Source of the DNA: a virus
Length of the DNA stretch: 64,000 nucleotides
Virus record (IMG/VR): IMGVR_UViG_3300042569_001270
Span: 17,340-81,339 of that record
Strand: one strand, 5' to 3'
Shown: positions 45,766 to 52,581 of the stretch, piece after piece
Layout of the letters: the number at the start of each line of letters is the position of its first letter
Numbering within the stretch: position 1 is the stretch's first letter
Program-made: the position numbers and the translations under genes
Notes under the pieces: generated by a model
The model's database searches: none
What the model was told of the DNA's origin: nothing
Seen by the model: the letters and a program-made list of their open reading frames with translations, nothing else

Positions 45766-46152
45766 TTACTTGATGTTGACGATACGACCGACCGGATGCT
45801 TCGAGTCACCGCAGGACTTCACGGTGGACTTGGTGTCACTTGCGATCAAGCAACCGCACTTCAGCTTGAGCTTCTTCGCCGGAGGAGCGGATACCGTGAG
45901 TCCCTGAGCAGCGGCACGGGCTGCGTAGTCCTTGCCAAGTACCTCTTCAGCGGTCTTCCAGCCCCGCATCTTGTACTTGTTCTCGTACCACTCCTTGGCT
46001 TGGTTGTAGGCCTTGATCGAGTGAAGGTTCTCTTGGAGCCCCTTCTCCGTGTCGATGCGAGAGATCGTCAAGCTGCAGGAGTTGAACAGCTCTTTGATCG
46101 CATGAGAGTCTTGGCTGGTCTCAATCGCCAGTCGCATCTTCTCAACGTCCAT
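45766..46152 (-). CDS. Hypothetical protein with C-terminal Cys cluster, 128 aa
   Basis: The last gene of the leftward block. The ATG at 46152 overlaps the stop of the Tad2-like gene (ATGA), so the two are translationally coupled. The N-terminal 80 residues are helical and charged; the C-terminus has KLKCGCLI and SCGDSKHPVGRI, giving three Cys and a His that could hold a zinc. It ends two bases before the bidirectional terminator. Function unknown; coupling suggests it may assist the Tad2-like protein. Confidence 0.65.
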   Translation of the reverse strand: MDVEKMRLAIETSQDSHAIKELFNSCSLTISRIDTEKGLQENLHSIKAYNQAKEWYENKYKMRGWKTAEEVLGKDYAARAAAQGLTVSAPPAKKLKLKCGCLIASDTKSTVKSCGDSKHPVGRIVNIK

Positions 46153-46814
46153 CAGTCGGCCTCTTCCCAGTCCGTAGAGAGCATGTCGGTCTGCGAGGCG
46201 AGCCAAGGAACGTAGTCACCCTGCGCCGTGTGCATGAAGATGTACGGGAGGGTCATCTTGCTGAGATCAGTCGGGCGCTGCAGTCCGATGAACATACCCT
46301 TGCCGTTCCAGCCCTTACGACGGAACACCCACCTGTTGTCGTTGAGGTTGTTGAGGCACCGCAGCACCCAGCCAAAGGAGCCGTGGTCCCGCTCCTTGAG
46401 GTAGTTGATCTCATCCCTCTGTCGCCGGATGGTCTCGGTGAGGTTGGTAGCCTGCAGGGCCATCGCCTCCTCACCCATCTTGAGGTTCGCACGGAGCATC
46501 TCGATGGTACTCGTGTGGCTGATGATCTCGGCGCGGAGCTTGGCGGACGCTGCTCCGAACTCCGCCTTCGCGGCGTACCAGTCTTTCTTGTAGGTCTCTG
46601 CCTTGGCTTCTGCTGCAAGGCACTGTTCCTCGGCTGAGGCCCGCTCTCGCTCTGCGTCGAGGGCGCGGGCCATCCACGATCCTTCCTTAGAGGCGTCCAG
46701 CACGTTAGCCAGCTGGGCTGTCAGCTTCTCGATGGTGACTCCCGCCATGCGGAGCCACTCCTCGTTGCTGATCACAACCGGTGTCATATCTTCCGTCTTG
46801 GTCTCTTCAGACAT
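46152..46814 (-). CDS. tad2: Tad2-like (DUF2829) anti-Thoeris domain fused to an N-terminal coiled coil
   Basis: Residues 145-220 match the Tad2/DUF2829 family closely: [10 protein letters not shown] at 146-155, then [14 protein letters not shown] at 165-178, [16 protein letters not shown] at 189-204 and [10 protein letters not shown] at 207-216. Tad2 proteins are known to bind and sequester the cyclic ADP-ribose-type signal made by Thoeris ThsB, blocking this anti-phage defence. Known Tad2 proteins are about 90 residues; here about 140 extra residues form a charged coiled coil (about 50-140). The start follows AAGGAG. The long N-terminus may add oligomerisation or another target. Binding-site residues appear conserved, so activity is likely but untested. 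Confidence 0.82.
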   Translation of the reverse strand: MSEETKTEDMTPVVISNEEWLRMAGVTIEKLTAQLANVLDASKEGSWMARALDAERERASAEEQCLAAEAKAETYKKDWYAAKAEFGAASAKLRAEIISHTSTIEMLRANLKMGEEAMALQATNLTETIRRQRDEINYLKERDHGSFGWVLRCLNNLNDNRWVFRRKGWNGKGMFIGLQRPTDLSKMTLPYIFMHTAQGDYVPWLASQTDMLSTDWEEAD

Positions 46815-46941
46815 TGGTCTTCTCCTTCAAAAGCGTTTTTAGACGTTTGATCTCTTCAATCAACCTCTGAGCCGTTTGCGTCGAAACCGCATGCCACCGG
46901 CTCAGGCCCTTTTCGATCTCCAACAGTTCCTGCTCGCTCAT
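46807..46941 (-). CDS. Small helical protein, 44 aa, overlapping gene
   Basis: A short frame starting at ATG 46941 behind a strong GAGGAGGG site, ending in TGA at 46807 after overlapping the Tad2-like start by eight bases. The product is a charged amphipathic helix with a heptad-like [11 protein letters not shown]...[15 protein letters not shown]. It also overlaps the end of the preceding 86-residue gene by 86 bases in another frame. The ribosome site and coupling support a real gene. Confidence 0.6.
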   Translation of the reverse strand: MSEQELLEIEKGLSRWHAVSTQTAQRLIEEIKRLKTLLKEKTNV

Positions 46942-47116
46942 TCGCAGCCCTCCTCACCCTCTCGATCTCGTCCTGCAGACGAGACTGGTTGTGAACAACC
47001 TCGACCAGTCGGACAGAGAAGGTTCGCATGTCCCAGAGAAGCGAACTGATCTTCTCCGCAAGCTGCTGCATCTGCACAACCTTCTCACCGAACTCCTGCA
47101 TCTCTTCTCTCGTCAT
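46856..47116 (-). CDS. Small coiled-coil protein, 86 aa, hypothetical
   Basis: Starts at the first ATG of the coding frame (47116); only a weak GGTGGG site lies upstream, and the frame continues further without a better start. Residues 5-62 form a coiled coil (MQEFGEKVVQMQQLAEKISSLLW..., RLQDEIERVRRAA). The last 25 residues overlap the 44-residue frame and may be a tail. It also overlaps the 3' end of the small lipoprotein gene. Function unknown. Confidence 0.5.
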   Translation of the reverse strand: MTREEMQEFGEKVVQMQQLAEKISSLLWDMRTFSVRLVEVVHNQSRLQDEIERVRRAANERAGTVGDRKGPEPVACGFDANGSEVD

Positions 47117-47234
47117 CGCAAACCCACCGTCCGTGAATGTCGTGTTGAAGGGTGTTCTTGTAGGGGGACTCCCACCTGCACTTTCGGGAGCCACACCCTA
47201 CCGCGAGTAGGGCCACCACGAGAAGCCGGAGCAT
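47085..47234 (-). CDS. Small lipoprotein candidate, 49 aa
   Basis: The ATG overlaps the previous stop as ATGA. The product begins MLRLLVVALLAVGCGS, a short signal with a lipobox-like AVGC, then a Cys/Trp/Lys-rich segment of about 35 residues. Short phage lipoproteins often block superinfection or act as outer spanins. It lies far from the lysis genes, so an outer-membrane exclusion role is more likely. It is too short for a domain search to help much. The 3' end overlaps the next gene by 32 bases. Confidence 0.5.
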   Translation of the reverse strand: MLRLLVVALLAVGCGSRKCRWESPYKNTLQHDIHGRWVCDDERRDAGVR

Positions 47235-47842
47235 CACCGCTCGCCCATGAAGATCGCGTTGTCGTCGTCCATGTGATCCACAAGAGAAAGGATACGCTGT
47301 GCCCGCCCTTCAAAGTCCTCACGGACCTCAAGGATGGGGCCGTGGTAGCTGAAGCCGTTGCGCCGGTTGGGGATACCGTGACCGTCGAGCGTCCTCTCCA
47401 GCCAGCCAAGCTTGGGGTCCTCGGTGCGCTTGCAGAGGACGACCCACTTCTTGGCGTTGTCGCTCTCCATCTTGAGCCGCATCTCCTCCAGCGTTGACTG
47501 CGCCCGTCTGAAGGCTGCCGACGCTGCAGTGCCGAAGTCGATGTCACGCTCCTCTTCCTCTTCCTCAGCCTCCTGAGTCAGAGAGAACATGACCGACTGC
47601 ATCGACTGGCTGGTGTTGGCCAGTTCTTTGGGATCAAGTTTTTCTCCGAGCACTGCAGCTTTCTCTACGATTACTTTGATCTTGTCTCCGGGCTGAGCGG
47701 TCGGGACAATGGACTTCTGTGCCTCGACGAGCTTCTCGATGTTCTCGTTCAGCTTCTCAAGCTGCTTGACGAGGCGGGGCATGGTGCCCTCGTAGAACGT
47801 GCGACCCATGATCGTCTGGAAGAACTCGGGACCGTTAGCCAT
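47234..47842 (-). CDS. Hypothetical protein, 202 aa, two-part layout
   Basis: The ATG follows AAGGAG and overlaps the previous stop by eight bases. The N-terminal half is helical (LVKQLEKLNENIEKLVEAQK) with a poly-Glu patch (EAEEEEEE), and the C-terminal half (about residues 125-195) is a compact mixed domain with WVVLCKRTEDPKLGWLERTL and IPNRRNGFSYHGPILEVR. No family could be named. Its stop overlaps the lipoprotein start. It is the largest of the unknown genes in this island. Confidence 0.6.
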   Translation of the reverse strand: MANGPEFFQTIMGRTFYEGTMPRLVKQLEKLNENIEKLVEAQKSIVPTAQPGDKIKVIVEKAAVLGEKLDPKELANTSQSMQSVMFSLTQEAEEEEEERDIDFGTAASAAFRRAQSTLEEMRLKMESDNAKKWVVLCKRTEDPKLGWLERTLDGHGIPNRRNGFSYHGPILEVREDFEGRAQRILSLVDHMDDDNAIFMGER

Positions 47843-48032
47843 TGGGAAACTCCTTGAGGATGCGGGTGGGGAGGATGACTGCGTTGTCGATGATCTGAGC
47901 GAGGTTCTTCTTCTGCTCTTCGTTGAGCCGAAGGTTGTCGATCACAAGGGTGTGCAGGCGGAGGTAGCTCCGCATGTCATCCACACCCATCTGATGGGCC
48001 TTCATAAACTTCAGCATCTGTTCTTCGTTCAT
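47835..48032 (-). CDS. Small hypothetical protein, 65 aa
   Basis: The ATG at 48032 is used because it overlaps the upstream stop (ATGA) and follows CGGAG; a longer GTG-started version lacks a ribosome site. Product is helical, hydrophilic, with LRLNEEQKKNLAQIIDNAVILPTRIL. No family. Its start defines coupling with the 59-residue gene before it. Confidence 0.55.
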   Translation of the reverse strand: MNEEQMLKFMKAHQMGVDDMRSYLRLHTLVIDNLRLNEEQKKNLAQIIDNAVILPTRILKEFPNG

Positions 48033-48208
48033 GGCTTGCTCCGGTTGAGGGCTTTCTTCTTCTTGCTGAACACTCGCTTGACCCGTGGTCTCTTCCACGG
48101 ATCAAACTTCCAAGGAAGGTCATAGACACTGATGAGCTTGGTCCCTTCTGGGAACGTCGGCAGAGCCGTCAGCAGCCTTTGCAACTCACGGTCGATGTCG
48201 TCGCTCAC
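48029..48208 (-). CDS. Small basic protein, 59 aa
   Basis: A GTG start at 48208 overlaps the stop of the preceding gene (GTGA), and the TGA stop overlaps the following ATG. The product is strongly basic at its end (KRPRVKRVFSKKKKALNRSKP), suggesting nucleic acid or membrane-surface binding. Both junctions show translational coupling, which supports that it is real although it is short. Confidence 0.6.
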   Translation of the reverse strand: MSDDIDRELQRLLTALPTFPEGTKLISVYDLPWKFDPWKRPRVKRVFSKKKKALNRSKP

Positions 48209-48693
48209 GGCTTGCCTCCTTCGACCATGTAAACCGAAAACCTGTGCCCTATGAGTGAGTCGTCTTCTCTTTTGATCTGAAACACGGCGGCCTTGTTGAA
48301 CTTCTCAGCCCCCATGACGTACGCCTCAGCCATGCTCCTGTGAGGGAACGCGTTGAGCAGCGTCGTCGTGGTCACTTCCACCTTCTCGGGGCTGTTATCC
48401 ACGATGGGAGGCATCTCAAGAGACGGCGGCTCGTAAGGCGGAACAGGCACTCCGATAGCCTGAAGACCAGCGTAGGCCGCTGCTTCCGGTGTCTTCTTTG
48501 TGCCAGTAGCCGACGGATGGGAGAGGCTCTTACTACCGGCCTGCCAAGACCAGTAGGTGTCGAGATCATCTCTACCTCGCATGACGCTGACGACGACCTT
48601 GGCAAAGGTGTCCTCATAGACGTAGACAGGGTCGCCGAAGGGGTCTCTTAAAACTTTCCAGCCGGGCATACGGGACATGAAGCCGTTGTTCAT
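48205..48693 (-). CDS. Hypothetical protein, 162 aa
   Basis: The ATG at 48693 overlaps the upstream lipoprotein stop (ATGA). The product has an N-terminal beta stretch (GDPVYVYEDTFAKVVVSVMRG), a central Pro-rich linker (PVPPYEPPSLEMPPIV) and a C-terminal segment that looks like a second strand/helix unit. No motif or family recognised. It is one of the coupled chain of small genes in this island. Confidence 0.55.
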   Translation of the reverse strand: MNNGFMSRMPGWKVLRDPFGDPVYVYEDTFAKVVVSVMRGRDDLDTYWSWQAGSKSLSHPSATGTKKTPEAAAYAGLQAIGVPVPPYEPPSLEMPPIVDNSPEKVEVTTTTLLNAFPHRSMAEAYVMGAEKFNKAAVFQIKREDDSLIGHRFSVYMVEGGKP

Positions 48694-48932
48694 CACTTGC
48701 CTCCGTTGTCTTCGAGCATCGTGGGGGGTTCGTACTCGTCTTCGATGTGCCGGATGCAGAAGAGGCCGTTGCTGCTGTAGACACAGGTTGCCCTCGTGCC
48801 GTCCAGCAGTTTGATCTCTTTTGTACTCAGCGCATCAGGACCTTTTGCAGTCATCACACACCCGTCGCAGCTTGCGATTGCCAGCAACGCACTGAGGATC
48901 ATAATGACTCCGTTTGGGTTGAGACCGTTCAT
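48693..48932 (-). CDS. Lipoprotein candidate, 79 aa
   Basis: The start follows AAAGGAG. A hydrophobic stretch MILSALLAIASC ends in a lipobox IASC (Cys at residue 22), after which a 57-residue exported part has three more cysteines. The layout fits a phage lipoprotein such as an outer spanin or a superinfection-exclusion protein. It lies in the accessory island and not in the lysis cluster, so exclusion is more likely. Stop overlaps the next start. Confidence 0.6.
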   Translation of the reverse strand: MNGLNPNGVIMILSALLAIASCDGCVMTAKGPDALSTKEIKLLDGTRATCVYSSNGLFCIRHIEDEYEPPTMLEDNGGK

Positions 48933-48943
48933 GTTGATCTCCT

Positions 48944-49204
48944 TTAGTCGTCGTCTTCGTTGTATCGGTTCCAGTTGTCGGGCAGGAGTTCGCGTAGCTT
49001 ACCCTGCAAGGCTGAGTTCTCTCCCTTGAGAGGGGGCGCAGCCTTCTTCCGCTTCTCCAGTGCCTCCTCGCACTTCCCGCAGTAGCCCTTCTCGATTCGG
49101 TTTTTGCCGACGAGATTGGCTCCGTCACAGGCCACCATCTTCGTGCAGATGGGAGTGCGGAGGTTGGTGCTGGAGTAGGACGGCTTTTTCTTCGGCTGTG
49201 TCAT
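48944..49204 (-). CDS. Zinc-ribbon-like protein, paralogue B, 86 aa
   Basis: Four cysteines (C20, C26, C42, C45) form C-x5-CDG...RIEKGYCGKCE. The same pattern and wording occur in the next upstream gene (49201-49398): CDG...RIEKG.C..CE...RK.K. The ATG overlaps the upstream stop (ATGA). It has a longer C-terminal tail ending DNWNRYNEDDD. Likely a small metal-binding regulatory protein, for example a nucleic-acid or RNA-polymerase-binding factor; this is inference. Confidence 0.65.
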   Translation of the reverse strand: MTQPKKKPSYSSTNLRTPICTKMVACDGANLVGKNRIEKGYCGKCEEALEKRKKAAPPLKGENSALQGKLRELLPDNWNRYNEDDD

Positions 49205-49398
49205 ATCTTGGCCCTCAGTCCTCGGGGTTCAACTGCCTTGCCACGCTTCCTCTGAGCATCCTCGCACGCTGTACAGAGGCCCTTCTCTATCCGTGCCCCT
49301 CGCAGTGTCGTTCCGTCACAGGCGATGGCGACTGGGCATCCGATAGCTCGTGCGAACTGCGTGATTGGATCATGTCTGTGCCGACTGGTGTTGCTCAC
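49201..49398 (-). CDS. Zinc-ribbon-like protein, paralogue A, 65 aa
   Basis: Cysteines C21, C27, C42 and C45 match those of the neighbouring 86-residue protein, with shared CDG and ARIEKGLCTACE. The GTG at 49398 is chosen because GGAGG lies five bases upstream and it shares one base with the upstream TAG stop; an earlier in-frame GTG at 49410 lacks a ribosome site. Tandem duplication of a tiny metal-binding gene inside a coupled operon is the main feature. Confidence 0.6.
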   Translation of the reverse strand: MSNTSRHRHDPITQFARAIGCPVAIACDGTTLRGARIEKGLCTACEDAQRKRGKAVEPRGLRAKI

Positions 49399-49685
49399 TA
49401 GCCCCTCCACTTCCGACCACGCCGGATAGTCCCTGCTGTTGCGGGATCAAAGTTACCCAAGGTGTCCCTCCCGAGCCAGTCACCGGTCTTGAGCTTGTCG
49501 ATGTACCGGGTGGCTCGCTCCCTCATGGCGGCAAGTTCTTTGTGAGCATTGAAGTCGTCGATAGAAAGCTTTTTGATCATGTGGCAGTGCTGACACTCCT
49601 CGACGTTCATGTTCAGGTCCATCGTGTCGAGGACCTCGTCAATCGAAGCACGCAGCAAAATGAGACGTTCGATGGGTGTTGTCAC
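49398..49685 (-). CDS. Hypothetical protein with CxxC, 95 aa
   Basis: The GTG at 49685 follows AGGAGG; this is the first gene after the recA terminator, so it may open a separate leftward unit. The product has a helical N-terminus with CQHC (C31, C34) and a basic C-terminus (TIRRGRKWRG). Two cysteines alone do not make a full zinc ribbon; a partner may be needed. Function unknown. Confidence 0.6.
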   Translation of the reverse strand: MTTPIERLILLRASIDEVLDTMDLNMNVEECQHCHMIKKLSIDDFNAHKELAAMRERATRYIDKLKTGDWLGRDTLGNFDPATAGTIRRGRKWRG

Positions 49686-49716
49686 GGTGAGCCTCCTGTC
49701 CAGCGATGCTGGACGT

Positions 49717-49751
49717 AAAAGTGCGGCAGACAGATCACTCTGCTGCCGCAC
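49717..49751 (-). terminator. Terminator after recA (minus strand)
   Basis: On the minus strand a 9-bp perfect stem (49751-49743 with 49729-49721) is followed by TTTTA. It lies 22 bases beyond the recA stop and isolates recA from the downstream accessory island. Confidence 0.8.
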
Positions 49752-49772
49752 AGGTACTTGCGAACTTCGTGC

Positions 49773-50753
49773 CTACTTGCGCTTGTACTTCGCCTTCTTG
49801 GCTTCCTTGGCCGCTTCCACTTCCTTGGCCGAAGGAATCTTCACACCCTTGCCCCACACCACGTCGAAGATGGTCTCACGGAACGACGTGGGAGCCACCT
49901 TGTTTTTGATGATCTTGGCGCGGACTCGGATGCCGGTAGGCTGGTTGTTCGTCTTGAGAATGTCGATCCTGCGAAGGTCCATACGAACCGACGCGTAGAA
50001 CTTGGGACCGAAGCCGCCCGAGGTAGTCTCTGGGTTGCCGAACACCATGCCGACCTTCATGCGAATCTGGTTCGTCATTATGAACAAGCAGTTACGCTTG
50101 CTCGCAATAGACGAACAGGACCGGCACAGCTCGCTGATCAAACGAGCCTGCACGCCCATGCCGCTCTCACCGTCGAGAACCTTCTGAGGCACCATCGCGT
50201 CGAGCGAGTCGAGAACGACGATGTCACAGAGGGCTGCAAGGCTCTTGGAAGCCTCGACAGCCTGCTCTCCGTTGTCCGGTGTGATGACCAGCAGCTTGGA
50301 CACGTTCACACCCAGCTTGCTGGCGTAATGGAGGTCCAGTGCGTGCTCTGCGTCGATGAAGCCGCAGACCGCGCCGTGCTTCTGAGCGGTGGCAATCGTG
50401 GACAGGGCGAGCGTCGTCTTGGAGACCGACTCCGGCCCGAAGATTTCCACCATGCGGCCCTTGGGAAAGCCTCGACCGCTCCCCTTGACGATCTCACCGT
50501 CCTTATCAACGGTGCCGCTGATGAAGTCGTCAATGCCTTGGTGGCCGGTGCTGAAGCACTCCACCTGTGCGAGGTCCTCAAGGGCTTGGACCTTAGCAAA
50601 CTCACTCAGGCCCTTCATCTTGCTGATGGCCTTGAACACCGAGTCAATGTCGATCTCAACCTCCTCCTCGCCAGCAGGAGTCTCGGGAGCCTCCTTCTTC
50701 GTGAGCTTCGCGGTGAAGGTTCCGTGCGCTGTCTTCTTCCTTGGTCTCGGCAT
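49773..50753 (-). CDS. recA: RecA/UvsX-like recombinase
   Basis: The 326-residue product has the RecA core: Walker A GPESVSKT at 106-113, a Walker B-like DIVVLDSLDAM near 180, and FIMTNQIRMKVGMVFGNPETTSGG near 225-250. The usual glycine before the Walker A lysine (GPESSGKT) is Ser, as glycine is also absent there in T4 UvsX. The ATG at 50753 follows GAGGAGACG; a longer upstream frame is not supported. It would catalyse strand exchange in recombination-dependent replication with the SSB encoded just before it. Flanked by terminators. Confidence 0.9.
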   Translation of the reverse strand: MPRPRKKTAHGTFTAKLTKKEAPETPAGEEEVEIDIDSVFKAISKMKGLSEFAKVQALEDLAQVECFSTGHQGIDDFISGTVDKDGEIVKGSGRGFPKGRMVEIFGPESVSKTTLALSTIATAQKHGAVCGFIDAEHALDLHYASKLGVNVSKLLVITPDNGEQAVEASKSLAALCDIVVLDSLDAMVPQKVLDGESGMGVQARLISELCRSCSSIASKRNCLFIMTNQIRMKVGMVFGNPETTSGGFGPKFYASVRMDLRRIDILKTNNQPTGIRVRAKIIKNKVAPTSFRETIFDVVWGKGVKIPSAKEVEAAKEAKKAKYKRK

Positions 50754-50766
50754 GGTCGTCTCCTCG

Positions 50767-50800
50767 AAAGAAAAGTGGGCGGCCCGTCCACTCCGCCCAC
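50767..50800 (-). terminator. Terminator between SSB and recA (minus strand)
   Basis: A perfect 8-bp stem on the minus strand (50800-50793 with 50782-50775) and a 10-base loop are followed by TTTTCTTT. It lies between the SSB stop and the recA start, probably lowering recA relative to SSB. Confidence 0.8.
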
Positions 50801-50840
50801 CACGCTGGCTCCTTATCAACCAGCTCCCTTAGTCTGTGAT

Positions 50841-51824
50841 CTACTTCTTGGACTTCTTACCCTTGGCGACCGACTGAAGCTCCTCCTCCAGCGAGGACTT
50901 CTTGGCGACCTTCTTGGGGGGAGGAGCGACCTCTTCCTCCTCCTCTTCCTCAACCTCTTCCTCCTCGACCACCTCGTCTTCCTCTTCCTCGACCGGAGCC
51001 GCCTTCTTCTTCGGCAGCTTGACCTGCAGCTTCTTGGGCTGCTCCTCTTCCTCCTCCTCGACCTTCTCCTCAAGGGCCTCGCCGTTCAGGAGAGCCTCAA
51101 TCTCGTCGGGGGTGTTGGAGGTGATCAGCTTGTCGAGGTCCTTGAGGTCCGTCAGTTCGCTGGTATCGACGCTGGCGAACTTGCGGGTCGGCATGACCTT
51201 GTACTCGGTGTCCATGTCGGAACCGATGCGCTCGATCACGAAGTCGTAGACCGACTCCTCGTCGTAGAAGACGCCCCACTCGATGGTGTCGGTGAAGTAC
51301 GTCAGGACCTGAGTCATGATCTGAGGACCGAAGCTGAACGTCATCCACTCAGCCTCGACTGGCTTCTTGGTAGCCTGATCAATCTCGACAGCGTTGACAG
51401 TGTAACGGGTCTTGCCGCCGACGCGGCCAGCCTGATTCCACTGCTTCTTCATGTTGTTCATGGCCTCCTTGACGGCGGCCTTCTTGTCGCAGGGCTTGCC
51501 CTTCGCCTTGAGGTCAGCAGCCGCCTTCTTGATCAGCTGCTCACGGTCGTTCCACACCTTCTTGCAGGCGGGGCACTCATCACGACCGGGGCAGTTTGCG
51601 GGGGTCTTACCTTCCGGCCCAAGGCCGAAGTGCTGGACAGATTCCTTGTAGAACTCGACGTCGTCCGCCCACGGCGGGGCGAACCGGATGATCTTCTTGT
51701 CGCCGTCGTCCAGCTTGATGTACTTGCCGCCACCGCCACCCTTGCCACCGCCCTTGTTGGCCTTCATGGCGGCGAGCTTCTTGAGGGCAGCCTGCTGTGC
51801 AACCGAACCAATCTGCTTAGCCAT
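50841..51824 (-). CDS. Single-stranded DNA-binding protein (T4 gp32-like)
   Basis: The 327-residue product has a basic, Gly-rich N-terminus, an OB-like core and a zinc site with H65, C78, C84 and C87 in CPGRDECPAC, close to the His-Cys3 site of T4 gp32. The C-terminal third is extremely acidic with long Glu runs (about residues 240-310), the usual partner-binding tail but longer than in gp32. It would coat single strands for the polymerase, helicase and RecA. The start follows AGGAG. Confidence 0.82.
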   Translation of the reverse strand: MAKQIGSVAQQAALKKLAAMKANKGGGKGGGGGKYIKLDDGDKKIIRFAPPWADDVEFYKESVQHFGLGPEGKTPANCPGRDECPACKKVWNDREQLIKKAAADLKAKGKPCDKKAAVKEAMNNMKKQWNQAGRVGGKTRYTVNAVEIDQATKKPVEAEWMTFSFGPQIMTQVLTYFTDTIEWGVFYDEESVYDFVIERIGSDMDTEYKVMPTRKFASVDTSELTDLKDLDKLITSNTPDEIEALLNGEALEEKVEEEEEEQPKKLQVKLPKKKAAPVEEEEDEVVEEEEVEEEEEEEVAPPPKKVAKKSSLEEELQSVAKGKKSKK

Positions 51825-51841
51825 TGTCTTCTCCTGTGCTC

Positions 51842-52348
51842 TTAGCGAGCGATGTCTGCAGCCTTGCGCTTGAGACTCTCAATGGGCTTCTCCCCGAAAG
51901 AGTCTTTATTAAGCGTCGAGTTTATGCTCTGAAGCATGCTGCTCCGTTGCCTAAACGCTTCTGTGAGGGCAGCGAGTTTTTCGGCTCGCTGTTCAGTGTT
52001 CATAACCTTCGCATGCGCCAATCGCATCTTCGGGTTTTTCTGAACAAGTTGGTTAATGCGGGCCTCACTGACTCCGCCTCTCCCACCATTGGGGTACTGC
52101 TGCCTTAGCTCCTCGTACAGGTCCTCTTCTAGGCAGTGCCTCTCAAACCGTGCCTGTTTCGCCGCAGCGTTGGCCGTTGCTGACAGCTGGGCGTAGTACG
52201 CAAACAGGGACGGCTGCTCTGCCATTTCCTCCAGTAGCTTTGATCGGTCGACGGCCAAGTCTTCCGACGGGTTCACTGCAGACTTCGCGCCAGTCGGTGT
52301 GACTGCTTTTACCACACCGAGTTCTTTGTTATCAAGTTTCTTCGACAA
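51842..52348 (-). CDS. Hypothetical replication-operon protein, 168 aa
   Basis: I place the start at TTG 52348 because CAGGAG lies seven bases upstream; the longer open frame would overlap the neighbour and lacks a ribosome site. The product is soluble, helical and charged, with RHCLEEDLYEELRQQYPN and a C-terminus rich in Arg/Lys. It lies between PolA and SSB genes. A helicase loader or SSB partner is possible but not shown; no motif was recognised. Confidence 0.55.
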   Translation of the reverse strand: MSKKLDNKELGVVKAVTPTGAKSAVNPSEDLAVDRSKLLEEMAEQPSLFAYYAQLSATANAAAKQARFERHCLEEDLYEELRQQYPNGGRGGVSEARINQLVQKNPKMRLAHAKVMNTEQRAEKLAALTEAFRQRSSMLQSINSTLNKDSFGEKPIESLKRKAADIAR

Positions 52349-52362
52349 GCTGTTCTCCTGTT

Positions 52363-52581
52363 CTACCACGGGGGGCGGACATGGCTGGTTTGGGGGCGGG
52401 CTGGTGCCGACGGTGACTGCACTCCGGCCAGTCCTTTTAAGGCTACTCGTATGGAGATACCCAGCTGTGTGAGCCTGATTTTCACAAGGCGAGTGTTGGG
52501 CAGTGCCTGTAGTCCTAGCTTGGCTGAGCGCCAAGCCATTCGCACACCGCTGCGCACCATCGGCCAGTTGGGTTTGATCAC
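52363..52581 (-). CDS. Small basic protein, 72 aa
   Basis: A GTG start at 52581 overlaps the polA TGA stop (GTGA) and lies behind GGAGG, so it is translated after the polymerase. The product is rich in Arg/Lys with few acids (MVRSGVRMAWRSAKLGLQAL..., LVKIRLTQLG) and ends Pro-rich. Its high charge suggests DNA binding. It could be a polymerase accessory factor, but no family is recognised. Confidence 0.6.
   Translation of the reverse strand: MIKPNWPMVRSGVRMAWRSAKLGLQALPNTRLVKIRLTQLGISIRVALKGLAGVQSPSAPARPQTSHVRPPW

Noticed and set aside
49758-51845. 695-residue plus-strand open frame over recA and SSB
   Set aside because: It is the mirror of two well-supported minus-strand genes; the Leu/Val/Asp-rich sequence is what antisense Lys/Glu-rich codons give, and it has no domain or ribosome site.
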